DNA of 64,000 nt from Vibrio nitrifigilis (GTDB lineage: Bacteria; Pseudomonadota; Gammaproteobacteria; Enterobacterales; Vibrionaceae): NCBI RefSeq assembly GCF_015686695.1, contig NZ_JADPMR010000004.1, positions 62,001 to 126,000 of the forward strand. Direction: 5' to 3'. The notes below the pieces were generated by a model that worked only from the letters and a program-made list of their open reading frames with translations, did no database searches and had not been told where the DNA came from. Both the position numbers and the translations under genes were made by a program. Of the stretch, positions 25,628-35,413 are shown in pieces (the stretch's first letter is position 1; each line of letters starts with the position of its first letter).

Positions 25628-26641
25628 ATGATGAATATCTTTAAACGCGCCATTCCTACGAATATAATTACCGGTTTTCTCGGTGTTGGTAAAACCACTA
25701 CGATTAATGCTTTATTGGCACAAAAGCCAGCAGGGGAATCGTGGGCTGTTTTAGTTAATGAATTCGGGCAGGTAGGGATTGATCAAGAGATGATGCCCAA
25801 CGAGGCGGGGTTACATATTAAAGAACTTGCTGGTGGTTGTATCTGCTGTTCATTAGGTGCTTCACTAGGTAAAACACTGCACTCATTGATTGAACATGCT
25901 AAGCCGGATCGTTTAATTATCGAACCTACGGGAATTGGTCATCCTGAAGGCATCATTGATACCTTAATGGGGCCGGCTTTTAAGGATGACCTCGATTTAC
26001 GTGCGACCGTTTGTTTACTTGATCCACGTTCGCTTGAACAGGAAGGAGTGATCCACAACGAGATTTTTCATGACCAGTTAAATCTGGCTGATGTTGTGTT
26101 GATTAACAAGTGCGATGTGGCGACCGAATCACAAGTTGAACTGGCAGAAACCAGCCTTGGTAATATGTTTCCACCAAAACAACATATTGGGCGTACGACT
26201 CGTGGCAAATTTGATATTGAATTACTGGATGTTGTGCGTAATGGACAACTAAAAGCGCAGTTTCCAGAAGCTCATCATCACCATCATACTGACCATGACC
26301 ATGACCATGACCACGAGCATCATCATGAAGAGGCTCAACCAGGTAAACCGGCTCGTAAAGAGGGACACGGGAGCGGTTTATTCAGCTGCGGTTGGTTGTT
26401 CCATCGAGATGACCTTTTTGATTATTGGGCTTTAGAGAGCGTTTTGACAGCTATTGACGATGTACAACGTATCAAAGGTGTGATTCGTATTGATGGGGCG
26501 TGGGTGTTCTTTAATCGAGTCGGAAATGAACATGATTTCGATAAAGTGGCGTATCGTCGTGACAGTCGAATTGAAATCATAAGCAATAAAGAGCTCGATT
26601 GGAATGATATTGAACAATCTATGCTGGCGTGTCAGCTATAA
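25628..26641 (+). CDS. CobW/YjiA-family GTP-binding metallochaperone
   Basis: The protein has 337 residues (COG0523). GFLGVGKTT Walker A, GGCICC metal motif (G-x-C-x-C-C), EPTG, and NKCD for guanine specificity are all present. A His/Asp-rich stretch (about bp 26270-26335) built from short repeated codons can bind zinc or nickel. A C-terminal CobW_C domain closes the protein. These GTPases deliver zinc or other metals to client enzymes. No metal enzyme is adjacent except the zinc-type dehydrogenase convergent on its 3' side. ATGATG at the start leaves a three-base ambiguity. No clear Zur box was found upstream. Confidence 0.9.
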   Translation: MMNIFKRAIPTNIITGFLGVGKTTTINALLAQKPAGESWAVLVNEFGQVGIDQEMMPNEAGLHIKELAGGCICCSLGASLGKTLHSLIEHAKPDRLIIEPTGIGHPEGIIDTLMGPAFKDDLDLRATVCLLDPRSLEQEGVIHNEIFHDQLNLADVVLINKCDVATESQVELAETSLGNMFPPKQHIGRTTRGKFDIELLDVVRNGQLKAQFPEAHHHHHTDHDHDHDHEHHHEEAQPGKPARKEGHGSGLFSCGWLFHRDDLFDYWALESVLTAIDDVQRIKGVIRIDGAWVFFNRVGNEHDFDKVAYRRDSRIEIISNKELDWNDIEQSMLACQL

Positions 26642-26698
26642 CATGATGCATTAGTTAATTATGGTGAAAGTTTCGTTGATATTAGAATGTTAACGAGA

Positions 26699-26722
26699 GA
26701 AGGCTCGAGTATACGAGCCTTC
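26699..26722. terminator. Hairpin between convergent genes
   Basis: A 9-bp perfect stem (GAAGGCTCG / CGAGCCTTC) with a 6-nt loop lies between the CobW-type gene and the dehydrogenase. The T tract is poor on both strands; it probably serves both genes. Confidence 0.6.
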
Positions 26723-26770
26723 AGAGCGCTTTAGTATAAGCGGTAATAGAATTTAGCTAATGAAAAGCAC

Positions 26771-27922
26771 TTAGAAAGTACTTGCATCAATGACATAACG
26801 ATAACGCGCTTTTTTATCAACTACATTTTCCCATGCTTGGTTGATTTGATCGGCTTGGATCATTTCAATTTGAGGAAGCACTTTGTTGTCGGCACAGTAG
26901 TTAACCACTTCTTGTGTCTCTTTCATTCCACCAATCAGAGAGGCATTAAAGTTAACACGAGAAAACGCAAGATATAGAGCATTCATTGTAACTTCAGAAT
27001 GAATAGGCATACCAACTTGAGTGAATGTACCGTAAGGTTTCACTGTCGCCGCATAAGCCGCCACGTTAAAATCATAAGGAATCGTTGAGATAACGTAATC
27101 CATTTGACCTGAGTATTCTTGAAGTTTAGACAGGTCATTCACGACAACAGCAGTTGCACCAAATGACTCGATATCTTTTACTTTCGATGGGCTGGTCGTA
27201 AACGCGTATACATCACAGCCTTTAGATACAGCAATTTTTACCGCAAGATGACCTAAACCACCAATACCAGCAACGCCGACCTTCATGCCTTTTTTGATGT
27301 CGGCACGCATCAGTGGCGAGTATGTGGTGATACCAGCACAAAGAAGTGGCACGGCTTCTTGGAAGCTTACATTTTCAGGAATATGAACCGCGAAGTTTTC
27401 TTCAACAACGATGTTATTAGAATAACCACCCTGAGTAATACCAGATGGTGAACGTGCATCAGGGTAGCCGTAAGTAAACAAAGTATCTGGACTGTATTGC
27501 TCTTCGTAAGTGTCATGTTTATGGTAATGGTTACCACACATACATCCGACACCAGCGCGGTCACCTACTTTGAATTTGGTAACGTTTTTACCTACGGCTG
27601 CAACCATACCGACAATCTCATGGCCGGGGACTTGAGGATATTGTTGTTTACCCCAGTGTCCTTTTTCTTGGTGAATATCTGAGTGGCAAATACTTGCAAA
27701 TTTGGTTTCGATTAAGATATCGTGATCCCCAACAGGGCGACGCTCAAAAGTCCAAGGTTTTAAAATCCCCGATTCATCAAATGCAGCATAACCTTGTGAC
27801 GGAATACGGCGATTAGGTTCAGTTGCAAATACATGGAAAGGGCTAGTAATCATCGCCGCAGCACTAATTGCCCCAGTCACTTTTAAAACTTTTCTTCTTT
27901 GCTCGTTAATATCGTCACTCAT
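26771..27922 (-). CDS. Zinc-type alcohol dehydrogenase with Tat-like signal
   Basis: Medium-chain dehydrogenase of the YahK/CAD group, 383 residues, ATG after GGAGAG. Catalytic zinc ligands are present (ICHSDIH, PGHE and a later LLCAG cysteine) as is the nucleotide site GIGGLGHLAVK. Two things are odd. First, residues 8-32 have a twin-arginine motif (RRKVLK), a hydrophobic stretch and an AxA-like end (HVFA), which suggests Tat export. Second, the structural-zinc lobe, normally four cysteines, reads CMCGNHYHKHDTYEEQYS, where most are replaced, partly by histidines. Likely an aldehyde/alcohol oxidoreductase; substrate and compartment are uncertain. Confidence 0.85.
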   Translation of the reverse strand: MSDDINEQRRKVLKVTGAISAAAMITSPFHVFATEPNRRIPSQGYAAFDESGILKPWTFERRPVGDHDILIETKFASICHSDIHQEKGHWGKQQYPQVPGHEIVGMVAAVGKNVTKFKVGDRAGVGCMCGNHYHKHDTYEEQYSPDTLFTYGYPDARSPSGITQGGYSNNIVVEENFAVHIPENVSFQEAVPLLCAGITTYSPLMRADIKKGMKVGVAGIGGLGHLAVKIAVSKGCDVYAFTTSPSKVKDIESFGATAVVVNDLSKLQEYSGQMDYVISTIPYDFNVAAYAATVKPYGTFTQVGMPIHSEVTMNALYLAFSRVNFNASLIGGMKETQEVVNYCADNKVLPQIEMIQADQINQAWENVVDKKARYRYVIDASTF

Positions 27923-28102
27923 GAGAATCTCTCCGTACTCAATTGAACATCTGGATGATTAGTTGCTACGCGGTGAATGCATTTAGATAACTGCAGCAGC
28001 AGGATCATTTAATGATGGATTTGTATTATAAGTACTGCGAGATATTATCGATTGTGCAAAATTGTTTAATTATTGCCTAATATTCCCTAGTTAAAATATG
28101 GG

Positions 28103-29329
28103 TTAACGTTTAGCCTTGCCTTGAAATTGTTTGATGCTCTTCTTCTGATTAGTTCTACGGTTTGCTTTTTTATCCCGCGGTGCACGTTTACTTTCCCCGG
28201 TCGATGGTTTATCGGTAACCGGGAAACCTTCGAGTTCATTTAGTGGCAGTGCACGTTGCGTGGTTTTTCTAATCGCTTCCAGATACTCAGTCTCGCCATG
28301 GCACACAAGAGACATCGCGATGCCTGATTTGCCAGCTCTTGCAGTGCGTCCGATTCGATGGACATAAACTTCAGCGCTTGATGGCAGGTCAATGTTGATC
28401 ACGACTGGTAAATTTTCTACATCAATACCGCGTGCGAGTAGGTCAGTGGCTATCAGAACATTCACTTCGTGCTCTTTAAATTGTTTTAGAGTTGCTTCTC
28501 TTTCTGCCTGATCTTTATTGCCATGCAACGCTGCGACACAAAGCCCAGCTTTGTTCAGCTTTTTACATAGCGCATCTGCATTGTCTTTACTGCCGATAAA
28601 CACCAATACCTGTTGCCAATTGTGTTTCTTAATTTGGTCAATCAGAGCTTTGGTTTTGCTACCTTTATTAACTAAATACAGCTTTTCTGTGATTGCATTG
28701 ACTTGAATGTCAGTGTTTTGCACCTGAATAAACTCAGGAGAATCGAGTAACGCTTTGGCTTTATTAGCCAGAACGTCAGGAAAGGTCGCTGAAAACATCA
28801 GAGTCTGACGTTGTATTGGGAGCATTTCAATAATACGTTGAACGTCGTTCCAAAACCCCATATCTAACATTCTGTCAGCTTCATCGAGAACTAAGGTACT
28901 GATATTACTCGCGTCAAAGGTATTTTCACTCAGTAGGTCGAGAAGTCGACCGGGAGTGGCAACCAGTATTTGCGGCCCTGTTGCTAACACGGCTTTCTGT
29001 TGCTCTTTATCTACGCCACCACAAAGACAAACCGATGTTACATGGAGGTTGTTCGCGATCAAACCCAACGATTCGTCCACCTGCATCGCTAGCTCACGGG
29101 TTGGTACGAGGACCAATGCGCTGAAGGGAGAGGACTTCTCTACGGCTTTCTGCAGTAGGGGCAGCCCGTAAGCCAAGGTTTTGCCGCTTCCCGTTTGAGC
29201 GATGGCAAGTACATCCCGTTGATTGATGATCGCAGGAATCGCAAGTGTCTGTATTTCAGTGGGATTGCTAAACGTGGCAGGTAGAGCCGTGACTAATTGT
29301 TGGCTTAGAGGTAGCGTCGTAAACAGCAT
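28103..29329 (-). CDS. DEAD-box RNA helicase (RhlE-like)
   Basis: ATP-dependent RNA remodelling enzyme. I use ATG at 29329 (MLFTTLPLSQQL), where the Q-motif region begins; an upstream in-frame start would add a basic 23-residue extension unlike the family. Motifs in order: AQTGSGKT, PTRELAMQV, TPGRLLD, DEAD, SAT, ATDLLARGID and HRIGRTARAG. The tail after the second RecA domain is short, lysine/arginine-rich and likely RNA-binding, as in RhlE proteins. The protein has about 408 residues. The gene is monocistronic and divergent from the chorismate mutase gene. Confidence 0.92.
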   Translation of the reverse strand: MLFTTLPLSQQLVTALPATFSNPTEIQTLAIPAIINQRDVLAIAQTGSGKTLAYGLPLLQKAVEKSSPFSALVLVPTRELAMQVDESLGLIANNLHVTSVCLCGGVDKEQQKAVLATGPQILVATPGRLLDLLSENTFDASNISTLVLDEADRMLDMGFWNDVQRIIEMLPIQRQTLMFSATFPDVLANKAKALLDSPEFIQVQNTDIQVNAITEKLYLVNKGSKTKALIDQIKKHNWQQVLVFIGSKDNADALCKKLNKAGLCVAALHGNKDQAEREATLKQFKEHEVNVLIATDLLARGIDVENLPVVINIDLPSSAEVYVHRIGRTARAGKSGIAMSLVCHGETEYLEAIRKTTQRALPLNELEGFPVTDKPSTGESKRAPRDKKANRRTNQKKSIKQFQGKAKR

Positions 29330-29714
29330 GATATGTCTTCGTCTCTTGGCGTGTTTCTTTAAAAGGCAGATGCGGCGACTTCTGGGTGATGAGTCCAAAT
29401 CGTACTTAAGTAATAAAAGGAACGGTATAACCAGACGCCGGATTGTTTAGTTAATGGTGCGCACTTTACCACAGAGATAAGAAAAAGCGTCAATCTTCTC
29501 ATTGTAGTAAATGAAATGTCGCAGGCGGGCTTGGTAAATTTTACAAACTGAAGTGATGACTTGTTCATGAATGAGATTTGCCAAACTTTGTTCGTAATTC
29601 TTACAATAGTTGTGCTAAAAGTAATGATTTTCTATTCAGTAAATGATACATAACATATTGCTTTTAAAAAGAATATTAGAAAATTCTACAGTTAGTCAAA
29701 AGGTCGATGAATCC
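29330..29714. other. Divergent intergenic region
   Basis: It lies between the helicase and chorismate mutase starts. No gene or strong hairpin is seen. It should hold both promoters, which I could not place with confidence. Confidence 0.4.
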
Positions 29715-30266
29715 ATGAAAATGAAAACGTTATTTTTATCTCTATTAGTGGTGTTGCCTATGTCAGTATTGGCAGCGCCTTCGGAAACTACTGTATTCAA
29801 GTTAATTAATGAGCGTATGGGATACATGCAAGATGTTGCGCTGTATAAAGCAAAACACCACCTTGCGATCGAAGATCTCAAACGAGAAGCAGTGGTGTTA
29901 GAAAAATCGAAAGCGGGCAGCGCGAAGTATGCATTGAATAGTGACAGTACCGAAGCGTTTACTGTTTCTTTGATGTCTGCAGCTAAAGCGATTCAATATC
30001 GCTATCGCGCGGATATGTTGTCAGACCTTTCGATGGCTAGCAACACACCAAGAGATTTAAAAAAAGTAGTGCGTCCAGCATTAATTAAACTTGGCGGCGA
30101 GTTAAATGCCTCTATCGCTTCTTATTTAAAATCCGGTCAAACCTTCAATACCCAGCAATTTGCTGAATTCCAGACGTTAATTACGGCCAAATATCTCCAT
30201 AATAGCGATAAGAAAGAGATCTTTAACGCACTGCAAAAGATTAAACTCACGTCGGTTACTCAATAG
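29715..30266 (+). CDS. aroQ: Periplasmic chorismate mutase (AroQ gamma class)
   Basis: Converts chorismate to prephenate outside the cytoplasm. I place the start at ATG 29715 (MKMKTLFLSLLVVLPMSVLA, a clean signal peptide cleaved before AP). The first ATG at 29643 would bury the signal. The mature part has FKLINERMGYMQDVALYK, HLAIEDLKREAVVLEK and a later KAIQYRYRADML, matching the secreted *AroQ enzymes of Yersinia and Salmonella in order and spacing. The protein has about 183 residues. Physiological role of the secreted form is unclear even in known cases. Confidence 0.9.
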   Translation: MKMKTLFLSLLVVLPMSVLAAPSETTVFKLINERMGYMQDVALYKAKHHLAIEDLKREAVVLEKSKAGSAKYALNSDSTEAFTVSLMSAAKAIQYRYRADMLSDLSMASNTPRDLKKVVRPALIKLGGELNASIASYLKSGQTFNTQQFAEFQTLITAKYLHNSDKKEIFNALQKIKLTSVTQ

Positions 30267-30392
30267 TTTCTTTTTTGCTATCCCAAAAGCCAGATCTGGT
30301 TAGTGAGTAGTAAACGTGGTCTGGCTCTGAGGACTATACAAATATGGGGAGGATGAATACCATAACGGTAAATCCTCTTTTAAATTCACTTT

Positions 30393-30644
30393 ATGGCTAA
30401 ACCGAACAAGAAAGGCCCAACGCGCACAGTTGATATCTTTTGCGCTAAATGTCGCTCGCCTTTATACAAATATCGTAAAGGGGGTAAGGGCGCATTAGTG
30501 AAATGTTTTATTGAACGGATTGTTGAAGATTACACTCTGTCGGTGGGGCAATGTCCACAATGTGGGCAAATATTTGCGCGAGAAACCATGATACGCGGTG
30601 CACCAGCTTATAAAATGGTTGGTGGAAAAGTACGAATGAAATAG
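30393..30644 (+). CDS. Small zinc-ribbon protein
   Basis: The protein has 83 residues and two Cys pairs, CAKC (17-20) and CPQC (54-57), enough for one zinc ribbon. It is basic, with a KGGKGALVKCF stretch, so it may touch nucleic acid. No ribosome site stands out before the ATG. I do not know its function; such proteins occur in Vibrio and Shewanella. Confidence 0.75.
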   Translation: MAKPNKKGPTRTVDIFCAKCRSPLYKYRKGGKGALVKCFIERIVEDYTLSVGQCPQCGQIFARETMIRGAPAYKMVGGKVRMK

Positions 30645-30652
30645 AGTGGATC

Positions 30653-30679
30653 TATGCCGAATGATTGTCATTCGGCATA
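30653..30679. terminator. Hairpin between convergent genes
   Basis: A perfect 12-bp stem (TATGCCGAATGA / TCATTCGGCATA) with a TTG loop lies between the zinc-ribbon gene and the GntR-family regulator. No T tract follows, but both genes converge on it. Confidence 0.65.
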
Positions 30680-30700
30680 AATAGCGTAAGGGCTCGGTAT

Positions 30701-31594
30701 TTACTTAAGTAACTGATTGATTTTTTCGATGTTGCTGATGGTTGAGGCGAGGTGCTGTCTTAGCTGTTCAGATGCTTCCGCGTTACGTTTTTGTTCAAGT
30801 AAGTCCAAAATCGCTAAATGCTGTTGTGCGTGCTCTAAGTAGCGCGTTCTGTCTTGCATAGAACGGTATGACAGAAGGCGTCTTACTTTATTGATTCTTG
30901 CCAAGGTATCGATAAAAAATGGGTTACCAGAGGCTTCGATAATCGCTTGGTGGAAGTTAACACCACGCTGATGAAGCTGTTCAGTGGTACTGGACGAGGT
31001 ACCTTTCGCGATTAACTTCAGCTCTACTTGGCGACATTCTTCAATGACTTCCGGCGCAATAAAGTATCCCGGTTCAAGTAGTGCTGCTGGTTCTAACGCT
31101 AACCTTACGCGATAAGTTTGCATCAAACTTTCTGGGGTAGTGAGCATCGGAGAAAACTCCCAGCCATAGCCAGGTTTTTTGTTGATCCAACCTTCTTCAG
31201 CTATTTTATTGATCACACTTTGTAGCTGAGTCATGGTGAGATCGTAACGCTTCTTGATTTGTTTCTCGGAAAACACATCACCTAATTCTCCTCTTAGGCG
31301 ATCTTCCGCAATTTTAAAGTAAACGGATTCCACAACATCTTTTTCAACCAAGCCCATTTCCACAACCGCTTCGTCGAACGAATCTTCAATGACTTTTGTT
31401 ACAAAGTAACCGCGCATTGGCTGTTTAACCAAGATGCCTCTTTCTGCTAACGTAGCAAACGCACGATTAATTGGACTACGAGAAAGAGATAATTTATCTG
31501 CGAAATATTGTGCTGATAAGTGGGCTCCGACAGCAAAATTTTCTTGCTTCAATATTTTAAGTACACTGGCTGCGGTAGTCTGTTTTATTGTCAT
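30701..31594 (-). CDS. GntR-family (FCD) transcriptional regulator with two winged helices
   Basis: The protein has 297 residues. A first winged helix spans about 5-70 (LSLSRSPINRAF recognition helix, GYFV wing). A second DNA-binding-like winged helix spans about 95-150 (KRYDLTMTQLQSVINKI, then GYGWEF). An FCD ligand domain follows (about 155-290) with the helix pattern and histidines that hold a metal. The doubled N-terminus is less usual. It is the last gene of the operon with aconitase and the 2-hydroxyacid dehydrogenase, so its ligand is likely a carboxylate of that pathway. It may bind the TTTGATTGATCAAA palindrome at 35414. Confidence 0.88.
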   Translation of the reverse strand: MTIKQTTAASVLKILKQENFAVGAHLSAQYFADKLSLSRSPINRAFATLAERGILVKQPMRGYFVTKVIEDSFDEAVVEMGLVEKDVVESVYFKIAEDRLRGELGDVFSEKQIKKRYDLTMTQLQSVINKIAEEGWINKKPGYGWEFSPMLTTPESLMQTYRVRLALEPAALLEPGYFIAPEVIEECRQVELKLIAKGTSSSTTEQLHQRGVNFHQAIIEASGNPFFIDTLARINKVRRLLSYRSMQDRTRYLEHAQQHLAILDLLEQKRNAEASEQLRQHLASTISNIEKINQLLK

Positions 31595-31688
31595 ATCAAA
31601 CGGCTGTTAGGTGATGTTGAATTCAGTTGGACGTCACAATATAGCCATCTGGAAGTAAAATTCAACAACACACTGATTTACTCACCAT

Positions 31689-34319
31689 TTAAGAAAGATT
31701 CGATTCTGCAGAGTTATTGAACTTTTGTAGAATAAATTTAAATACACCACCTTGACGCAGTAACTCAGTTTCCAACTGGGTTTCAACAGCAGCCGTCGCT
31801 TGAAATTCTTCCACATGATTGTCTACACGCTGTATTGTTACCTCTACGCTTGAACGTGGTGAAAGGTGTTCTGCTAGAGCGCATATTGTGAGTCTATCTC
31901 CAGGCTGAATATTCATTGCGAGCCAAGTTGAGCGAGAAATGACAAGCGGTAGAATTCCCATGCCAATTAGATTCGAGCGATGGATACGTTCAAAACTGAC
32001 AGCAATCACCGCATGAACGTTAAGCAATTGTTGGCCTTTAGCGGCCCAGTCGCGTGAAGAGCCCATCCCGTACCTCTCGCCAGCTATGATAATAGTGGGC
32101 TGATGAGCATCTTTGTATTTTTGTGCCACTGACCAAATTGGCTCAATGGCTTTTGATGGGATATGTAACGTATGGCCGACAGGGGCTTCTAAACACAAGT
32201 TATTACATAAGCTTTTGTTATAAAAAGTACCACGCATCATTACTTGCCAATTTCCTCTGCGGGATGCAAAGACATTGAGATCATTTCTATCTTCGCCACG
32301 TTCGACGAGGTAGTCTGCGATAAAACTGTCACTAGGAATAGCACTGGCTGGAGAGATATGATCAGTGGTGACATCGTCTCCTAATGACATAAGCGGAAAT
32401 GCGGTGTAACGCCCGAGTAAGCTTTGTATGGTGCTATCAACAAAAGGAGGACGACGTAAGGTATTTGAATTGGGATCCCAAGGAAACAGAGGGGAATTCT
32501 GAACATCCAGATTGTCCCATAATAGATTGTGACTTGCGTTACTAAAATCACGATTAAAATCATTAGCATTGAGAGCTAACTGCGTATAGTTTGCGACTTC
32601 TTCACGACTTGGCCAAATATCTTGTAAATAAACCGCATTCCCGTTGTTATCGGTAAATATGGCGTCTCTTGTGAGGTTCATTTCAGCATCACCAGCAATC
32701 GCAAAGGCGACAACCATAGCGGGGGACATCAAAAAGCCAAGATATAAATCAGGATGTATACGACCTGGAAAGTTGCGATTTCCTGATAACACCGCAACGG
32801 GCTGGCAAGTTTGTGCTTGTTGGGCGGTGCTTATAATGTGGGGTAATGGACCTGAGTTGCCTATGCAGGTCGTACAACCAAAGCCCACGATATCAAAGCC
32901 TAACTGGCTGAGTTCTGAGAGCAGATCAACACGTTGCAAGTAGCTGGCGGCTGCGGGTGAGCCAGGTGCAAGCGACGTTTTAACCCAAGAAGGGATTTTT
33001 ACCCCATACCGGTTTGCATTGCGTGCTAACAATCCTGCCGCTATGAGTTGTTGGGGATTGGTGGTGTTAGTGCAACTAGTAATGGCTGCTATTGCAATAG
33101 GAAATTGAGGGAGACTCTTATCCAAAGTTTCGGAAACGGCAACGGCTTCCCGTAATACGGCTGGAATATCGCCAACGTTCAGCAAATCTTGCGGACGTTT
33201 AGGTCCTGCAACGTTGAAGTTGATCGTCGCAAGATCAATCTCAACTTGACGGGTATAAAAAGGGGTTTGCTCTGGACTGAACCAAAGACCATTTGCTTGG
33301 CTGTAGGCCTGAATTAACTCTATTTGCTCATTAGTTCTACCTGTGCGTTTTAAGTAATCTAGAGTCTCTTGGTCGATGGCAAAGTACCCTGTCGTTGCGC
33401 CATATTCTGGTGCCATATTGGCAATAACACATCGGTCATCAGCTGTGAGTTCCGATACTCCAGAACCAAAGAACTCAACAAATTCTCCAGTGACCCCTAG
33501 TTTTCGTAATTCATGAGTGACTTTAAGGGCAATGTCGGTTGCTTGGACCATTGGACTGAGGGTGCCAACTAATTTCACTCCGACTACATCAGGAATACGT
33601 AGCATCGTCGGTATGCCAAACATAACACTTTGGGCTTCTAGGCCGCCCACTCCCCATCCTAAGACACCAATACCATTAATCATCGGTGTATGACTGTCTG
33701 TACCTAACATCATGTCCGGAAAAACCCATGAAATATCATTGTGCTTTTCCGTTTGGACGACAGTAGCTAGCTGTTCTAAATTAATGGTGTGCATGATCCC
33801 TGTACCCGGAGGGTTGATTCGCACATTTTTAAATGCCTCGCTTGCCCATCGGAGAAACTGATAACGTTCACGGTTACGATGCATTTCTAAGCTGAGGTTT
33901 TTAGTCGCTGCATCGTTTTGCGCGTAGTATTCCACCGCGAGAGAGTGATCGACGGAGACATCAACTTGTAACAATGGGTTGAGAATTGTAGGGTCAATAT
34001 CTTGCTCTGCCAAAGCGTCTCGCATCGCTGCCATATCAACTAATGCTGGGGTGCTGGTGGTATCGTGCATCAATACTCGACTGGGCTGAAATGGAATTTC
34101 ATCCATACTTGATTGCTGCTCTAACCAACGAAGTATTGATGTGATAGTCCGTTTTCGTTCGGCTCCTTCTAAATGACGAGCTGCATTTTCTAGCAGCAAT
34201 CTCATTACATAGGGAAGCTGCGTTAATTGCTCACCACAAAGGTGTTTTAAGTCTACATAATGATAGAGCTGCCCATTCCATGAAAAGCGATTAATAAAGT
34301 CTTCCGAATACAATGACAT
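31689..34319 (-). CDS. Aconitate hydratase family protein (AcnA/IRP type)
   Basis: About 876 residues from ATG 34319 (MSLYSEDFIN), which has GAGG 8 nt upstream; the frame also opens with GTG nine bases earlier. The iron-sulfur ligands are present: SCTNTTNP and GCTTCIGNSG. The swivel domain has SRDWAAKG. It looks catalytically complete. The sequence is more divergent than a housekeeping AcnA and sits between a 2-hydroxyacid dehydrogenase and an FCD regulator. It may therefore hydrate a different tricarboxylate, not only citrate. It is not AcnD-like: no PrpF partner is present. Confidence 0.88.
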   Translation of the reverse strand: MSLYSEDFINRFSWNGQLYHYVDLKHLCGEQLTQLPYVMRLLLENAARHLEGAERKRTITSILRWLEQQSSMDEIPFQPSRVLMHDTTSTPALVDMAAMRDALAEQDIDPTILNPLLQVDVSVDHSLAVEYYAQNDAATKNLSLEMHRNRERYQFLRWASEAFKNVRINPPGTGIMHTINLEQLATVVQTEKHNDISWVFPDMMLGTDSHTPMINGIGVLGWGVGGLEAQSVMFGIPTMLRIPDVVGVKLVGTLSPMVQATDIALKVTHELRKLGVTGEFVEFFGSGVSELTADDRCVIANMAPEYGATTGYFAIDQETLDYLKRTGRTNEQIELIQAYSQANGLWFSPEQTPFYTRQVEIDLATINFNVAGPKRPQDLLNVGDIPAVLREAVAVSETLDKSLPQFPIAIAAITSCTNTTNPQQLIAAGLLARNANRYGVKIPSWVKTSLAPGSPAAASYLQRVDLLSELSQLGFDIVGFGCTTCIGNSGPLPHIISTAQQAQTCQPVAVLSGNRNFPGRIHPDLYLGFLMSPAMVVAFAIAGDAEMNLTRDAIFTDNNGNAVYLQDIWPSREEVANYTQLALNANDFNRDFSNASHNLLWDNLDVQNSPLFPWDPNSNTLRRPPFVDSTIQSLLGRYTAFPLMSLGDDVTTDHISPASAIPSDSFIADYLVERGEDRNDLNVFASRRGNWQVMMRGTFYNKSLCNNLCLEAPVGHTLHIPSKAIEPIWSVAQKYKDAHQPTIIIAGERYGMGSSRDWAAKGQQLLNVHAVIAVSFERIHRSNLIGMGILPLVISRSTWLAMNIQPGDRLTICALAEHLSPRSSVEVTIQRVDNHVEEFQATAAVETQLETELLRQGGVFKFILQKFNNSAESNLS

Positions 34320-34357
34320 AGCATACACCTCAAAGCATTTATGGATTCAATCCAAGG

Positions 34358-35335
34358 TTAGCGGTTGATGATAGAGTGGGGACGGTACCCATTTTCGACA
34401 TCAAGGATATTGGCAAATGCAAAGTCGATACGTCGTTCCCAATTATCGATGGATGTCCCCGCTATATGTGGCGTAAGAATAACGTTATCTTTATTACGTA
34501 ATTCGTCGTCTGCCGGTAGGGGCTCATTATGGAATGCATCTAAACCTGCACCCGCGATGGTGTGATTGTTTAAAGCTTCTAATAAAGCAGCACGATTAAT
34601 AATTGGCCCGCGAGCCGTATTGATAAGTAGTGCGGTCGGTTTCATCAATGAGAACTGCGCCTTATCGATCATATTTCGTGTTGATTCAAAGAGTGGAATA
34701 TGAAAAGTGATAATATCGGATGTTTGCAATAATTCGTTCAATGGCAACCATTTGGCATCAAATTCCTGTTCAACTTTTTCACTCGCATGGTGGCGGTCGG
34801 TATATACGACCTGTCCGTTAAATGCTTTGATAGCACGAGCAACACGTTGGCCAATGTGGCCAAAACCGATTATCCCTACTGTTTTGCCACAAAGTTCACC
34901 GAGATTGAGAGCATGTTGATGACCTAACCACTCTTTATTTTTCATACTGTTATGATGCTCTGGTAATTTTTTTAGCAGACTCAGCATTAACAAAATAGTA
35001 TGTTCAGCCACCGTGGGAGCATTGACGCTGCCATTGTTAGCTACGGGGATATCCATTTGCTTAAATCTTTCTAAATCAAGAAGATCGGCACCTGCACTAA
35101 GAAGTTGTACAAATCGTAGCGATGTTGCTTTATCGAAATCGTCGAAAGGGACACTGTAATTAATGATGTATTCTGCTCCCTCTATCATTGTGCGTCGTTC
35201 TAACTCTGAGGTGTGATTATCACTGATAAGCAAAGAAAAACCTGCCGGAGTTTTATCTCGGATACGATTTATGATCTGTTCTGGAATGCTATTACTTCCT
35301 TTGTACATCAATACAATTTTTTTAGCTGTTTTCAT
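34358..35335 (-). CDS. D-isomer-specific 2-hydroxyacid dehydrogenase
   Basis: NAD(P)-dependent reduction of a 2-keto acid or the reverse. ATG at 35335 (MKTAKKIVLMYKG) follows AGAGGAA; an earlier in-frame start is less likely. The protein has 325 residues. The nucleotide-binding motif is GIIGFGHIGQRVA. Catalytic residues are placed as usual: arginine in INTARGPII, glutamate in HNEPLP and histidine in LTPHIAG. It is the first gene of the operon ending in the GntR regulator. Substrate is unknown. Confidence 0.9.
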   Translation of the reverse strand: MKTAKKIVLMYKGSNSIPEQIINRIRDKTPAGFSLLISDNHTSELERRTMIEGAEYIINYSVPFDDFDKATSLRFVQLLSAGADLLDLERFKQMDIPVANNGSVNAPTVAEHTILLMLSLLKKLPEHHNSMKNKEWLGHQHALNLGELCGKTVGIIGFGHIGQRVARAIKAFNGQVVYTDRHHASEKVEQEFDAKWLPLNELLQTSDIITFHIPLFESTRNMIDKAQFSLMKPTALLINTARGPIINRAALLEALNNHTIAGAGLDAFHNEPLPADDELRNKDNVILTPHIAGTSIDNWERRIDFAFANILDVENGYRPHSIINR

Positions 35336-35413
35336 CTTGTTCCTCTTAATCACAGCGCTAACAATGCAAGCTTCGCGAGTTAGTCGAGATAAATCTATAG
35401 CGCAATATTGTAT

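Noticed and set aside
26270..26335. Short repeats as a CRISPR or satellite array
   Set aside because: They encode the His/Asp metal-binding stretch of the GTPase.
31689..34319. 2-methylcitrate dehydratase AcnD
   Set aside because: N-terminal sequence follows AcnA/IRP style and there is no prpF or prpC neighbour.
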